A stretch of DNA of 10,197 nucleotides from Promethearchaeota archaeon (GCA_016839865.1 JAEOTN010000372.1:1-10197); one strand, 5' to 3'. Shown: positions 1 to 6,546, counted from the first letter of the stretch. The notes: a model not told the origin generated them from the sequence alone. Made by a program: numbers and translations.

Positions 1-82
1 AGTTCCATTTCTATCAACTATTAGCTTCTGTCGTTGACTTAAAAATTTTGATCGAATTAAGAAATAAAGTAATAATTAAGCT

Positions 83-850
83 TCAACTTGGGATTAAAAA
101 TATTGCAGATGCTAAAGCAAAGATTTCAATCAAATAATGCATGATGATTAAAGGTAACAGTCTTCGTGTTTTCATATAGATAAATACGATCACTAGTACT
201 AATGGTAACGTCCAAATCGCTCCATAAAGTAATGCTTGGGAATTTAACTGTAAAGGCAGAGCAATATGTTGAATAGTAAATATAGGTACTACGATCAAAT
301 ATGCCTTCCATTTTGAATCTGTTATAGCCTCAAATCTAGGGAATAAGAATCCGTTGTAGAACACTTCTTCGGTAAAAGCCCAAAATATCGGAAATATCGA
401 AAAACTGTAGATTAATCCAACCCAATGAATCTTCGTAATTGATGTAGGTGCAGGGAATACACCGTAGATTAAAAATCCACATAAAACTATAGAACCAAAT
501 GATATAGCTCCTGCAATTACGTAAAATAATAACCCGAACAAGATATCTCTTTTAAGTTTGGATTTTTCATATGATATAAGGTCTCGAATTCGAATCCCTT
601 CTTTCCGAACACTAAGAAACACAGCAACTAAGCAACCTAAATCTATAAGAGTACCATAAACTATCCACCATTCTCCAGCGGATTGCCAAGGAGTAGGATC
701 ATTTACTATCTTGAAGACAATTGAGGTTATTCCTTGAAATATTATTGCTAATATTAACCTTAATGGGAGAATGAGGAGAATCCTCCAACTTTGTAATTTT
801 CCTTCTTTAATTTTTTGCTGTAATTCTGGTTTTGAATTGATATTTTCCAT
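83..850 (-). CDS. CPBP-family intramembrane protease-like membrane protein
   Basis: A 255-residue, very hydrophobic protein with about seven to eight predicted membrane segments. Family signatures seen: a Glu pair (E161, E162) in EEVFYNGFLFPRFE, then FxxxH (FTIQH, His195), then HYLIE (His238, Glu242) after a basic TRRLLPLII stretch. These match the glutamyl/histidine motifs of CPBP (CAAX protease and bacteriocin-processing, Abi) proteins. The Arg of the usual EExxxR is Asn here, but the YxGFxxPR form is, from memory, normal for one CPBP subfamily, so I do not infer loss of function. The substrate is unknown; Rce1 relatives cleave prenylated proteins, while many prokaryotic members have no known target. 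I chose ATG at 850 over an in-frame TTG at 868 because the box A (882-890) is 40 nt before the ATG, and the TTG would fall at or before the expected transcription start. It diverges from the 2TM gene. Confidence 0.85.
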   Translation of the reverse strand: MENINSKPELQQKIKEGKLQSWRILLILPLRLILAIIFQGITSIVFKIVNDPTPWQSAGEWWIVYGTLIDLGCLVAVFLSVRKEGIRIRDLISYEKSKLKRDILFGLLFYVIAGAISFGSIVLCGFLIYGVFPAPTSITKIHWVGLIYSFSIFPIFWAFTEEVFYNGFLFPRFEAITDSKWKAYLIVVPIFTIQHIALPLQLNSQALLYGAIWTLPLVLVIVFIYMKTRRLLPLIIMHYLIEIFALASAIFLIPS

Positions 851-881
851 GTAAACCACTCTATCCAAGTCTTATATAATG

Positions 882-890
882 CATTTGGAT
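882..890 (-). promoter_or_regulatory. Box A (TATA) for the CPBP gene
   Basis: On the minus strand this reads ATTATATAA, a good archaeal TATA box. Its 5' end is 40 nt upstream of the ATG at 850, the same spacing as two other boxes in the window. It predicts a leader of roughly 12-15 nt and argues against the in-frame TTG start at 868. Confidence 0.6.
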
Positions 891-936
891 AACAATAATT
901 GCTAATCTAATACTTAAAAAAGGGTAATAAAAAGAA

Positions 937-970
937 AAACAGTTACTTTCTTCTGCTACACTAACTGTTT
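937..970. promoter_or_regulatory. Perfect 9-bp inverted repeat, candidate operator
   Basis: Arms AAACAGTTA (937-945) and TAACTGTTT (962-970) are perfectly complementary, with a 16-nt spacer. The element lies between the divergent CPBP and 2TM genes, upstream of both box A elements. The right arm is part of a 14-mer (957-970, TACACTAACTGTTT) that recurs with one mismatch at 5832-5845, before the regulator and methyltransferase genes. A dyad in a divergent promoter region suggests a binding site for a dimeric regulator; binding by the HxlR-like proteins encoded nearby is inference. Confidence 0.5.
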
Positions 971-1005
971 ATTAATTATGTAACTTATTCTGCTTATAGT
1001 TGGAC

Positions 1006-1014
1006 TTTATTAAT
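1006..1014 (+). promoter_or_regulatory. Box A (TATA) for the six-unit 2TM gene
   Basis: TTTATTAAT lies 40 nt upstream of the ATG at 1046. The identical 9-mer lies exactly 40 nt upstream of the methyltransferase ATG. It is followed by TTTTTGTGA, whose GTGA (1036-1039) is a short Shine-Dalgarno core ending 6 nt before the start codon. Confidence 0.6.
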
Positions 1015-1045
1015 GAAATAAATCATCCCGTTTTTGTGATCAAAT

Positions 1046-2383
1046 ATGACTGAAAATCATAGCATAGAAAGAAAATCAAATTTTCTGACAAATCGTATTG
1101 TATTTCTCATTCACCTTTTTCTTTACGCAGGAGTCAATTTATTATTAATCCTAATATGGGGATTGACTGGAGCAGGAATTTTTTGGCCAATTGGTCCCAT
1201 TTTTGGATGGGGAATTGCAATAGCCCTCCATTCCATCACATACCTTGCATATAATGATAAAGTAAAATTTCTTTCCAAAATCGTTCAGGAAGGAAATCGG
1301 ATGAAAATTCTATTCATGTATCATTCTACATTATATGTTTCTGTAATGCTACTCCTGATCTTTGTTGATATAATGAGAATTCCTGGTGGATTTACAGGAA
1401 ATTTTGTGTATGCGATTGTAATTTGGGGAATATTAGTCCTTATCCATGGAATTGGATTTTCGAGTTTCAACAAACTCATGGATAAACATATGGTTGAATT
1501 AAAAGAAAAAAATCCAGGGGCTTCTGATAAAAAAATCCGAAGGGATGCGAGTGTTAAAATCGGGAATACTATCGCAATTTTAATGCATATCGGATTATTT
1601 GTTGTTCTAAATGCTTTATTATTTGCATTTCGATTTCCGAGCTTGGTACCTGCAGATCGTTTAAATTTTGTAATGGGAACTGTTGCATGGGCTATAGTGT
1701 TGGCATTGCATGTAATTGGGTATCTAATTACGTTTTTTACCAAACTGCAATCTAAATGGAAAGTACTCATTATAAATACTGCAGCGTTTGTAGCGTTTGG
1801 ATCATCTGTTATCATAAGGAATTACACAATTGATGCAGAATTATTGTTATTCTGGCACTATCCTGTTGTAGTAATGGGTATTTGGATTGGAATTCTCATA
1901 GTAATTAACATATTATGGAATCCTCTTTTGAAACAAGCTCAAAATAGAATTAGAAAAAATGATCGTACAAGTGATTTAGAAGATTTTGAAGTAACCACAA
2001 AAGCGAAAAGAATGATATACCTAGAATGGTCTTTGGTTGCCCACTTAGTTATTTATATTGTAGGATTATTTTTAATGAATAGTCCAAATCCAGCATTCTA
2101 TTCTCTCTATGGATTAGGAATCCTATATATTCCAGCTCTAGGATGGCTTATCGGATTAGTAATTCACGCTATGGTAGTTCTTATTATCTGGAAACCCGTG
2201 AAAGATAAATTAAATATTTCACTTCTGATACATCTGACTATCTATATTTTTGCAGGAATTCTTCTAGTTACATTGAACTTAGTATTAACTCCTGGAACAA
2301 TTTTATGGAGTGCAATTGCGCTAGGAGGATGGGGATTAGCTTTAGGGTTCCATTTGCTTCTAAAAGTCTTCAAAAAACGCTAA
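1046..2383 (+). CDS. Membrane protein of six tandem 2TM-domain units
   Basis: A 445-residue polytopic protein that I read as six copies of a two-helix unit of the 2TM-domain type seen next to some bacterial sensor kinases. Each unit has a His early in helix A, a short polar or Pro/Gly loop, and a WGI...H motif ending helix B. The His pairs are H23/H62, H93/H134, H181/H222, H333/H374 and H396/H436, 39-41 residues apart. Unit 4 (about 238-295) keeps the hydrophobic pattern and the Trp (W280) but has lost both His. Charged loops of about 30 residues (142-171 and 295-322) separate units 2/3 and 4/5. No catalytic or signalling domain is attached. The start is supported by GTGA 6 nt upstream and box A at -40. 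Function is unknown; a membrane scaffold, sensor, or His-based metal or heme site are all possible. Confidence 0.85.
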   Translation: MTENHSIERKSNFLTNRIVFLIHLFLYAGVNLLLILIWGLTGAGIFWPIGPIFGWGIAIALHSITYLAYNDKVKFLSKIVQEGNRMKILFMYHSTLYVSVMLLLIFVDIMRIPGGFTGNFVYAIVIWGILVLIHGIGFSSFNKLMDKHMVELKEKNPGASDKKIRRDASVKIGNTIAILMHIGLFVVLNALLFAFRFPSLVPADRLNFVMGTVAWAIVLALHVIGYLITFFTKLQSKWKVLIINTAAFVAFGSSVIIRNYTIDAELLLFWHYPVVVMGIWIGILIVINILWNPLLKQAQNRIRKNDRTSDLEDFEVTTKAKRMIYLEWSLVAHLVIYIVGLFLMNSPNPAFYSLYGLGILYIPALGWLIGLVIHAMVVLIIWKPVKDKLNISLLIHLTIYIFAGILLVTLNLVLTPGTILWSAIALGGWGLALGFHLLLKVFKKR

Positions 2384-2394
2384 ATCTTCTTTAA

Positions 2395-2405
2395 TTTTCT
2401 TTTTT
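2395..2405 (+). terminator. Oligo-T terminator after the 2TM gene
   Basis: A T4-C-T6 tract begins 12 nt after the stop codon and just before the next promoter. Archaeal transcription usually ends at such T tracts; no hairpin is needed and none is seen. Confidence 0.45.
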
Positions 2406-2408
2406 CCT

Positions 2409-2416
2409 CTATATAG
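2409..2416 (+). promoter_or_regulatory. Box A (TATA) for the nucleotidyltransferase gene
   Basis: CTATATAG lies about 41 nt upstream of the ATG at 2451, directly after the T-rich terminator of the preceding gene. The leader has no clear Shine-Dalgarno sequence. Confidence 0.5.
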
Positions 2417-2450
2417 CCCAAATAAAGAAACATTTTTTAAATTTCAAATT

Positions 2451-3455
2451 ATGATTCAACCGATGTTAATTATTTGCCCTATCGCTGGAGTGGGGTCTCG
2501 ATTATTTCCAATCACTAAAGATAAACCAAAAGCGATGATAAAACTAGCGGGAAAACGGATAATCGATCATTTAATGGAAAAAATTGGAAAGACCTTTTCA
2601 AATGGAACACAAATCTGTTTTATTGTAGGATTTTGCAAGGAGCAATTAATTGAATATCTCAAAAAAAATTATCAGTCACAATACGATTTAAAATTCGTTG
2701 AGCAGAAACCGATAGGATTTAAAAAAAATATCCCGTTTTATTCGGGTTTAGGAGATGCAATAGCCCTTGCTGCAAAATTTGGGAGAGATGAAGATTGTTT
2801 TATTATTCTTCCTGATCGTTTTCCATTAGAAGATTACACACACATAATTGAAACCTCAGATGAAAAGCGATTGGATGGATGCATCAACGCTCAAATGGTT
2901 GAGGATCCTCATCACTATGGAGTTATAATTCCTAGTTCAGATGGAACAATTGATACCATCATTGAGAAACCCGAGGAACTCATTTCGAATATTGCTGTTT
3001 CTGGAGCATACTATTTTCGATCAAATATGTCCGCAGAAATCTTTGATATGTTAGAAGAACAATCAAAACAATCGATCACCAATTTCAAGGAACATCATTT
3101 TACATCAGTTATTCAAAATTTAATCAAGAAAGGATTTAAGATAGCTTATAATTTAATGATGCGTCCAATTCTCGACTTTGGAAGACCTGATAATCTCCTT
3201 GAGGCTAACATAGCCTTAATTGATGAAACTCTTCAAGAAAAAACTAAAATTTGTGTTGGGGAGAAGAGTAAATTGCTAAACTCTACCATTGGGGTGTATA
3301 CATCTATTGGAAGCAACACAATTCTTGAAGGATGCATTATCGAAAATTCAATAATTGGAGATAATTGTAATTTGAAAGGTGTGTCTCTCAAAAATGCTAT
3401 CGTGGATGATGATTCAACAAATTTGAATTACCAAAATCGTATCATACAACTATGA
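2451..3455 (+). CDS. Sugar-1-phosphate nucleotidyltransferase with C-terminal beta-helix
   Basis: A 334-residue cytosolic enzyme expected to join a sugar 1-phosphate to an NTP, giving an NDP-sugar and pyrophosphate. The N-terminal signature is GVGSRLFPITKDKPKAM (13-29), with the nucleotide loop (Gly13, Gly15, Arg17) and catalytic Lys27. It is followed by GLGDAIALA (99-107), a metal-site Asp122 in ILPDRFP, VEDPHHYGVI (150-159), IIEKP (170-174) and FGRPDNLLEAN (243-253), as in RmlA/GlmU-type transferases. Residues about 268-320 show isoleucine-rich hexapeptide turns (IGSNTILEGCIIENSIIGD) of a short left-handed beta-helix. PDR replaces the commoner GD(N/V) around Asp122. The sugar and nucleotide cannot be read from sequence. 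Its last 6 bp overlap the 3' end of the acyltransferase gene on the other strand. Confidence 0.88.
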   Translation: MIQPMLIICPIAGVGSRLFPITKDKPKAMIKLAGKRIIDHLMEKIGKTFSNGTQICFIVGFCKEQLIEYLKKNYQSQYDLKFVEQKPIGFKKNIPFYSGLGDAIALAAKFGRDEDCFIILPDRFPLEDYTHIIETSDEKRLDGCINAQMVEDPHHYGVIIPSSDGTIDTIIEKPEELISNIAVSGAYYFRSNMSAEIFDMLEEQSKQSITNFKEHHFTSVIQNLIKKGFKIAYNLMMRPILDFGRPDNLLEANIALIDETLQEKTKICVGEKSKLLNSTIGVYTSIGSNTILEGCIIENSIIGDNCNLKGVSLKNAIVDDDSTNLNYQNRIIQL

Positions 3456-4043
3456 TTTTGAAAATAGTTCATCTCCAGAGATCGTTTTTACAACTTTTGC
3501 AGGTGATCCTGAAGCAATTTGAAAGTCGGGAATATCTTGAGTTACCACAGAACCCGCTCCAATAGTTGCTTCTCTTCCAATCGTGACGTTTGTATAAATG
3601 ATAGTAGAAGGTCCAATACGTGCTGCAAATTTGATATGCGGTCCTTTATCTTCCATTGGTAAATCTCGACCGTGACTAATTCTTTTTATGTTAGTTGTGA
3701 TGGTTCCCGGAGAAATGAACACATTATCTTCAATAATTGTCCCTTTTGCGATTTGACACAATGAATGGATAGACACATGATTGCCAATAGTTACATTAAA
3801 CTCAATATTGGAGCCATTTCCCACCTTTGAATAGTCACCAATAGTGCAATATGCTTGAATAATTGAGTTGTGAGAGAGTGTAACGTTATCACCAATTTTT
3901 GTACCCCAGTAGATAATACATGGGGGTCGAAAGAGGACATTTTCTCCGATCTCAATTATATTTTCTTGTTTTGGTACGGAATCCGACCAGATAAAGGTCA
4001 CACCTGGGATCTTTTCATCAGAATTGGGTGTATATTTTTTCAT
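3450..4043 (-). CDS. Left-handed beta-helix (hexapeptide) acyltransferase
   Basis: A 197-residue protein built mostly of hexapeptide turns (about 30-166), with typical IGDNVTLS, IGDYSKVG, IEDNVFIS and IGREATIGAGSVV repeats. It ends in VTQDIPDFQIASGSPAKVV (167-185), the classic end of trimeric WbbJ/WbpD-like and maltose acetyltransferase-like enzymes. These transfer an acetyl or other acyl group from a CoA donor to a sugar or NDP-sugar. A loop insertion at about 118-138 (SHGRDLPMEDKGPH) contains His124 and His136, one of which may be catalytic. It is 12 nt downstream of the GHMP kinase gene and surely co-transcribed with it; GTGA 6 nt before the ATG fixes the start. N- versus O-acylation and the substrate are unknown, though an aminosugar or NDP-sugar in the same pathway is plausible. 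Confidence 0.85.
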   Translation of the reverse strand: MKKYTPNSDEKIPGVTFIWSDSVPKQENIIEIGENVLFRPPCIIYWGTKIGDNVTLSHNSIIQAYCTIGDYSKVGNGSNIEFNVTIGNHVSIHSLCQIAKGTIIEDNVFISPGTITTNIKRISHGRDLPMEDKGPHIKFAARIGPSTIIYTNVTIGREATIGAGSVVTQDIPDFQIASGSPAKVVKTISGDELFSKS

Positions 4044-4055
4044 TCATATTCACTC

Positions 4056-5324
4056 TCATAATGGTATTTTTTTCACACCGTCTAAGTTTAACTCGATCTC
4101 ATAAAAATGTGCATTTATTAACTGCAATATCTGTGATTTCGATAAATCGGGAAATTGGGCTTGAATTGATGAGGGATCACCTAAAATTTCCGCGATTTTT
4201 TGTTGCCATGCAAGTTTCACTGATTTTTCTTTACCTGGTTTAACTAGTGCAAATACTGAACCCCCTCCTCCAGCTCCAGATAATTTGATGGCATAAACAT
4301 CAGGATTATCTTTTATCAGGCCGATTAAAATTCGATTAGCCCATCCAATTCCATATTTAAAACCACAATGCGTCATTATTTTCTCTGAATATTCTGCATT
4401 TTCATTAAATAGGGTACCTAGTCTACTCCAATCATGTTTCATAAGTGCATACCGTGATTTCCATGAAATTTCTGATAATTGGTGGTAATACGCATGTAAA
4501 GTTTGATCCCCCTCTAAATATTTCTTCCTTAAAACTCCGTGTATATCCCCGCTATTATGTTCAAGTCCAGAATAGGCTAAAATTATGGGAATTTTCTTGA
4601 TTTTATACGTGTTTTCAATTCGATCATACACTGCTAGAGGTCCTTCACCGAATTGGGGATGATTTAACTTTCCTACATATGATGCGAATCCGATCCCTCC
4701 CCGTGCTATTGTATAGCGGTCTCCATATCCAGCAGTATTCTTCAAAATCTTATTTTCAACTTCTGTGGACAATTCTCCCATTACATCGCGGTTAAATGGT
4801 ATATTCTTGAAAAAGGAAGGGGCTTGCATATCAAACCCACAATAACATCCAATTGCCCACATTGATGAAATTATCATAGAAGAGGAACCACCAATCCCAC
4901 TTTGACGGGGAATCGTGGTTAATAATCCTATTTCGATCTGTTTTTCCTTAATTATAATGAATTCTGCTATATGTCTAAAAAGGTATTTTAAATTTCCCAA
5001 AACAAAATGTTGGTCCTCATCTACGGATTCAACAAATAAATCTTTCAGATTAAATTGCTCAACGGACTCAATTCCAATTTTTGTGTTCAGATCTTCTTCG
5101 TCTATTTTATATAGAATTAAAGAGGAGGAAGTGTCGGGACTAGCTTTAATATAACAATAACAAGCGAGAGGATTTTCTTTGCTGCTGATTGCCATAGCTG
5201 GAGCCCACGAATCTGCTTCTACAGCATCTAAAGGATTTATAAGATTAATTCTTGCAGGTGCTTTTGTAATAATCTGTGGTTGTTGCTCTTTTAGAAACTG
5301 GACAATGTTATTTTCTTTGATCAT
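4056..5324 (-). CDS. GHMP-family sugar kinase, glucuronokinase/HddA-like
   Basis: A 422-residue cytosolic kinase expected to phosphorylate a small sugar with ATP. The three GHMP motifs are present: KAPARINLINPLDAVEAD (21-38) at the sugar site; PRQSGIGGSSSMIIS (139-153), the phosphate-binding loop; and KLSGAGGGGSVFALV (347-361). TAGYGDRYTIARGG (197-210) holds the likely catalytic Asp202 in a GDR context, resembling glucuronokinase- and heptose-kinase-like members more than mevalonate kinase. With the nearby nucleotidyltransferase this gives the usual two-step salvage: sugar to sugar 1-phosphate (or another phosphosugar), then NDP-sugar. The ATG at 5324 is the first in frame after the HTH gene; there is no clear box A at -40 and no Shine-Dalgarno, so transcription may come from the regulator upstream (51-nt gap) or from a weak promoter. 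The exact sugar is not determinable. Confidence 0.87.
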   Translation of the reverse strand: MIKENNIVQFLKEQQPQIITKAPARINLINPLDAVEADSWAPAMAISSKENPLACYCYIKASPDTSSSLILYKIDEEDLNTKIGIESVEQFNLKDLFVESVDEDQHFVLGNLKYLFRHIAEFIIIKEKQIEIGLLTTIPRQSGIGGSSSMIISSMWAIGCYCGFDMQAPSFFKNIPFNRDVMGELSTEVENKILKNTAGYGDRYTIARGGIGFASYVGKLNHPQFGEGPLAVYDRIENTYKIKKIPIILAYSGLEHNSGDIHGVLRKKYLEGDQTLHAYYHQLSEISWKSRYALMKHDWSRLGTLFNENAEYSEKIMTHCGFKYGIGWANRILIGLIKDNPDVYAIKLSGAGGGGSVFALVKPGKEKSVKLAWQQKIAEILGDPSSIQAQFPDLSKSQILQLINAHFYEIELNLDGVKKIPL

Positions 5325-5361
5325 AATTCTTCCCGGGAGTTAATACGTTATTTTCTCTCTC

Positions 5362-5369
5362 AAAAAAAA
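5362..5369 (-). terminator. T8 tract between HTH gene and kinase gene
   Basis: Eight T on the minus strand, 6 nt after the regulator stop codon. It could end or attenuate the regulator transcript, leaving the kinase gene with its own weak promoter or partial read-through. Confidence 0.35.
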
Positions 5370-5375
5370 GAATTG

Positions 5376-5813
5376 CTATTTTGTACCCTTTTTTTTATTC
5401 ATCGAAAGAAATGTTAGCATTGGGATTAGTAATTCATATACACCTAATCCTAGATCTGTGAGTTCATAATAAACACGGATAGGTTTTCCGGTCTGTACGT
5501 TACGAGATATCATCCCAATATCTTCCATTTCATGCAGTCTATTTGTGAGTGTGCGTGTATTGATTCCTTCTAACCCTTTTCGGATGTCAGCAAAAAATGG
5601 ATTCTTCAACAAATGTATGAAATAAAGTATATCCACAACGTGTTTTCTGCGTAAAACTTCGAAATTTGCTCTTAAAGATGCTCGTTCTTTACTTTGCGTA
5701 TTTGGACCGTGTTCAAAGTATTCAATATCTTTTCTTAGCGCTTCACGAACGATCAACCGAGTTTTTGGGATCTGACTAAGCATTACTCCCCAAATTTCCT
5801 CCAATTTTGACAT
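5376..5813 (-). CDS. HxlR-like winged-helix regulator, copy 1
   Basis: A 145-residue DNA-binding protein. The region 56-135 matches HxlR-type winged helices: DILYFIHLLKNPFFADIRKGL, recognition helix TRTLTNRLHEMEDIGMI (86-102), then wing and strand RNVQTGKPIRVYYELTD (104-120) and a C-terminal LGLGVYELLIPMLTFL helix for dimerisation. About 55 residues of charged helix precede the domain (EEIWG...ALRKDIEY), more than in short bacterial HxlR proteins. It has no Cys, so redox sensing by cysteine is unlikely. It is about 60% identical to the second copy at 6547-7002. It diverges from the methyltransferase gene across 88 bp that hold both promoters and a 14-mer candidate site lying between its own box A and start codon, a geometry expected for autorepression. 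GTGA lies 4 nt before the ATG. The ligand is unknown. Confidence 0.85.
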   Translation of the reverse strand: MSKLEEIWGVMLSQIPKTRLIVREALRKDIEYFEHGPNTQSKERASLRANFEVLRRKHVVDILYFIHLLKNPFFADIRKGLEGINTRTLTNRLHEMEDIGMISRNVQTGKPIRVYYELTDLGLGVYELLIPMLTFLSMNKKKGTK

Positions 5814-5831
5814 GTTATCACTTTATCTATG

Positions 5832-5845
5832 TACACTTACTGTTT
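5832..5845 (+). promoter_or_regulatory. Candidate operator TACACTTACTGTTT
   Basis: This 14-mer differs by one base from 957-970 upstream of the six-unit 2TM gene. It lies 16 bp upstream of the methyltransferase box A and, for the divergent regulator, just downstream of box A near the predicted transcription start. That position suits repression of the regulator gene and possible activation of the methyltransferase gene. Identification as an operator is inference. Confidence 0.45.
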
Positions 5846-5848
5846 TTG

Positions 5849-5856
5849 TTTATAAT
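5849..5856 (-). promoter_or_regulatory. Box A (TATA) for HxlR-like copy 1
   Basis: Minus-strand ATTATAAA, 43 nt upstream of the regulator ATG at 5813. It is only 5 nt from the oppositely directed methyltransferase box A, so the two promoters probably compete. Confidence 0.5.
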
Positions 5857-5861
5857 TGGCA

Positions 5862-5870
5862 TTTATTAAT
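5862..5870 (+). promoter_or_regulatory. Box A (TATA) for the methyltransferase gene
   Basis: TTTATTAAT, exactly 40 nt before the ATG at 5902. It is identical in sequence and spacing to the box of the 2TM gene. TTTTTGTGA follows, with GTGA (5892-5895) ending 6 nt before the start codon. Confidence 0.6.
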
Positions 5871-5901
5871 CATTCTACTCATCTCTTTTTTGTGAATAAG
5901 T

Positions 5902-6483
5902 ATGTCTGAAGATGAAAATGTATATTTTTTAGAAAAGCAATTCATTGATTTTCCTGACTTTGAATGTGAAAATGGTTGGATTTTGGATTTTGGTGGAGGA
6001 GGAGAAGGAATTGTAGGTCAAGTTAAATCTCAAGTTATTGCTATTGATCGCCGAAAGGGGGAGCTTGTAGAAGCATTAGAGCGGAATTGTAAGGCTTTAT
6101 TGATTGAGATGGATGGAACAGACCTAAAATTCCTTGATAACACATTTCCAACAGCAACAGCATTTTATTCTTTAATGTATGTAGCAGATCCCAAGGATTT
6201 ACTGAAAATTTTTGAGGAAATTTATCGAGTGCTTAAAAAAGGCGGAAAATTCCTTATCTGGGATGCAAATTTGGAATTGCCGATTAACTCAGGCAAAAAG
6301 GTTGTAGCTTTTTATTTGGATATTAATCTTCCATCAGGAAAAAAAGTTCAAACAGGGTACGGGACTAAAAAAGTGCGACAAGAAGTGAGTGAGTTTGAAG
6401 TAATTGCAGAAAAAGTAGGGTTCAAGGTTATAAAGAAAATCAATTCCGAAATTCAATTTTACCTAGAATTAGAAAAGGAATGA
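5902..6483 (+). CDS. Class I SAM-dependent methyltransferase
   Basis: A 193-residue cytosolic protein with a near-minimal Rossmann-type methyltransferase fold. Motif I is ILDFGGGGEGIVG (27-39), the SAM-binding glycine loop; IAIDRR (47-52) supplies the acidic residue (Asp49) that usually holds the SAM ribose; MDGTDLKFLD (70-79) is the adenine-side segment; FYSLMYVADPKDLLKIFEEI (88-107) and LKKGGKFLIWD (111-121) match type 11 methyltransferases. The C-terminal third (about 125-193) is a beta-rich part that probably forms the acceptor site; it gives no substrate clue. The N-terminus is short, without an added domain. The gene stands alone between two HxlR-like regulators, diverging from one and convergent with the other, and shares its promoter-leader with the 2TM gene. 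The methyl acceptor is unknown: small molecule, lipid or protein. Confidence 0.85.
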   Translation: MSEDENVYFLEKQFIDFPDFECENGWILDFGGGGEGIVGQVKSQVIAIDRRKGELVEALERNCKALLIEMDGTDLKFLDNTFPTATAFYSLMYVADPKDLLKIFEEIYRVLKKGGKFLIWDANLELPINSGKKVVAFYLDINLPSGKKVQTGYGTKKVRQEVSEFEVIAEKVGFKVIKKINSEIQFYLELEKE

Positions 6484-6491
6484 GATTTCAA

Positions 6492-6505
6492 TTTTTACTT
6501 TTTTT
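6492..6505 (+). terminator. Oligo-T terminator after the methyltransferase gene
   Basis: T5 and T7 runs split by AC, 8 nt after the stop codon, typical of archaeal intrinsic termination. It lies in the 63-bp gap between convergent genes. Confidence 0.5.
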
Positions 6506-6546
6506 ACAAAATGGAAATTTCCAGATGCAAAAATAAGAAGAATTGC

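Noticed and set aside
3..137. Open plus-strand frame ending in TAA that could be the tail of a convergent gene
   Set aside because: It is only about 44 codons, cut by the window edge, and overlaps the well-supported C-terminus of the CPBP protein by 55 bp; no recognisable motif.
347..388. Asn in place of Arg in the EExxxR motif of the CPBP protein, suggesting a dead enzyme
   Set aside because: The YxGYxxPR form of this motif is, as I recall, normal for a CPBP subfamily, and the Glu pair and both His motifs are intact.
851..868. TTG start adding six residues (MDRVVY) to the CPBP protein
   Set aside because: The box A at 882-890 is only 22 nt away, so this codon would be at or upstream of the transcription start; ATG 850 fits the 40-nt spacing.
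1321..1815. 164-codon open frame antisense to the 2TM gene
   Set aside because: It mirrors a strongly patterned membrane protein on the other strand, has no domain, promoter or ribosome-binding site, and is best explained by codon bias.
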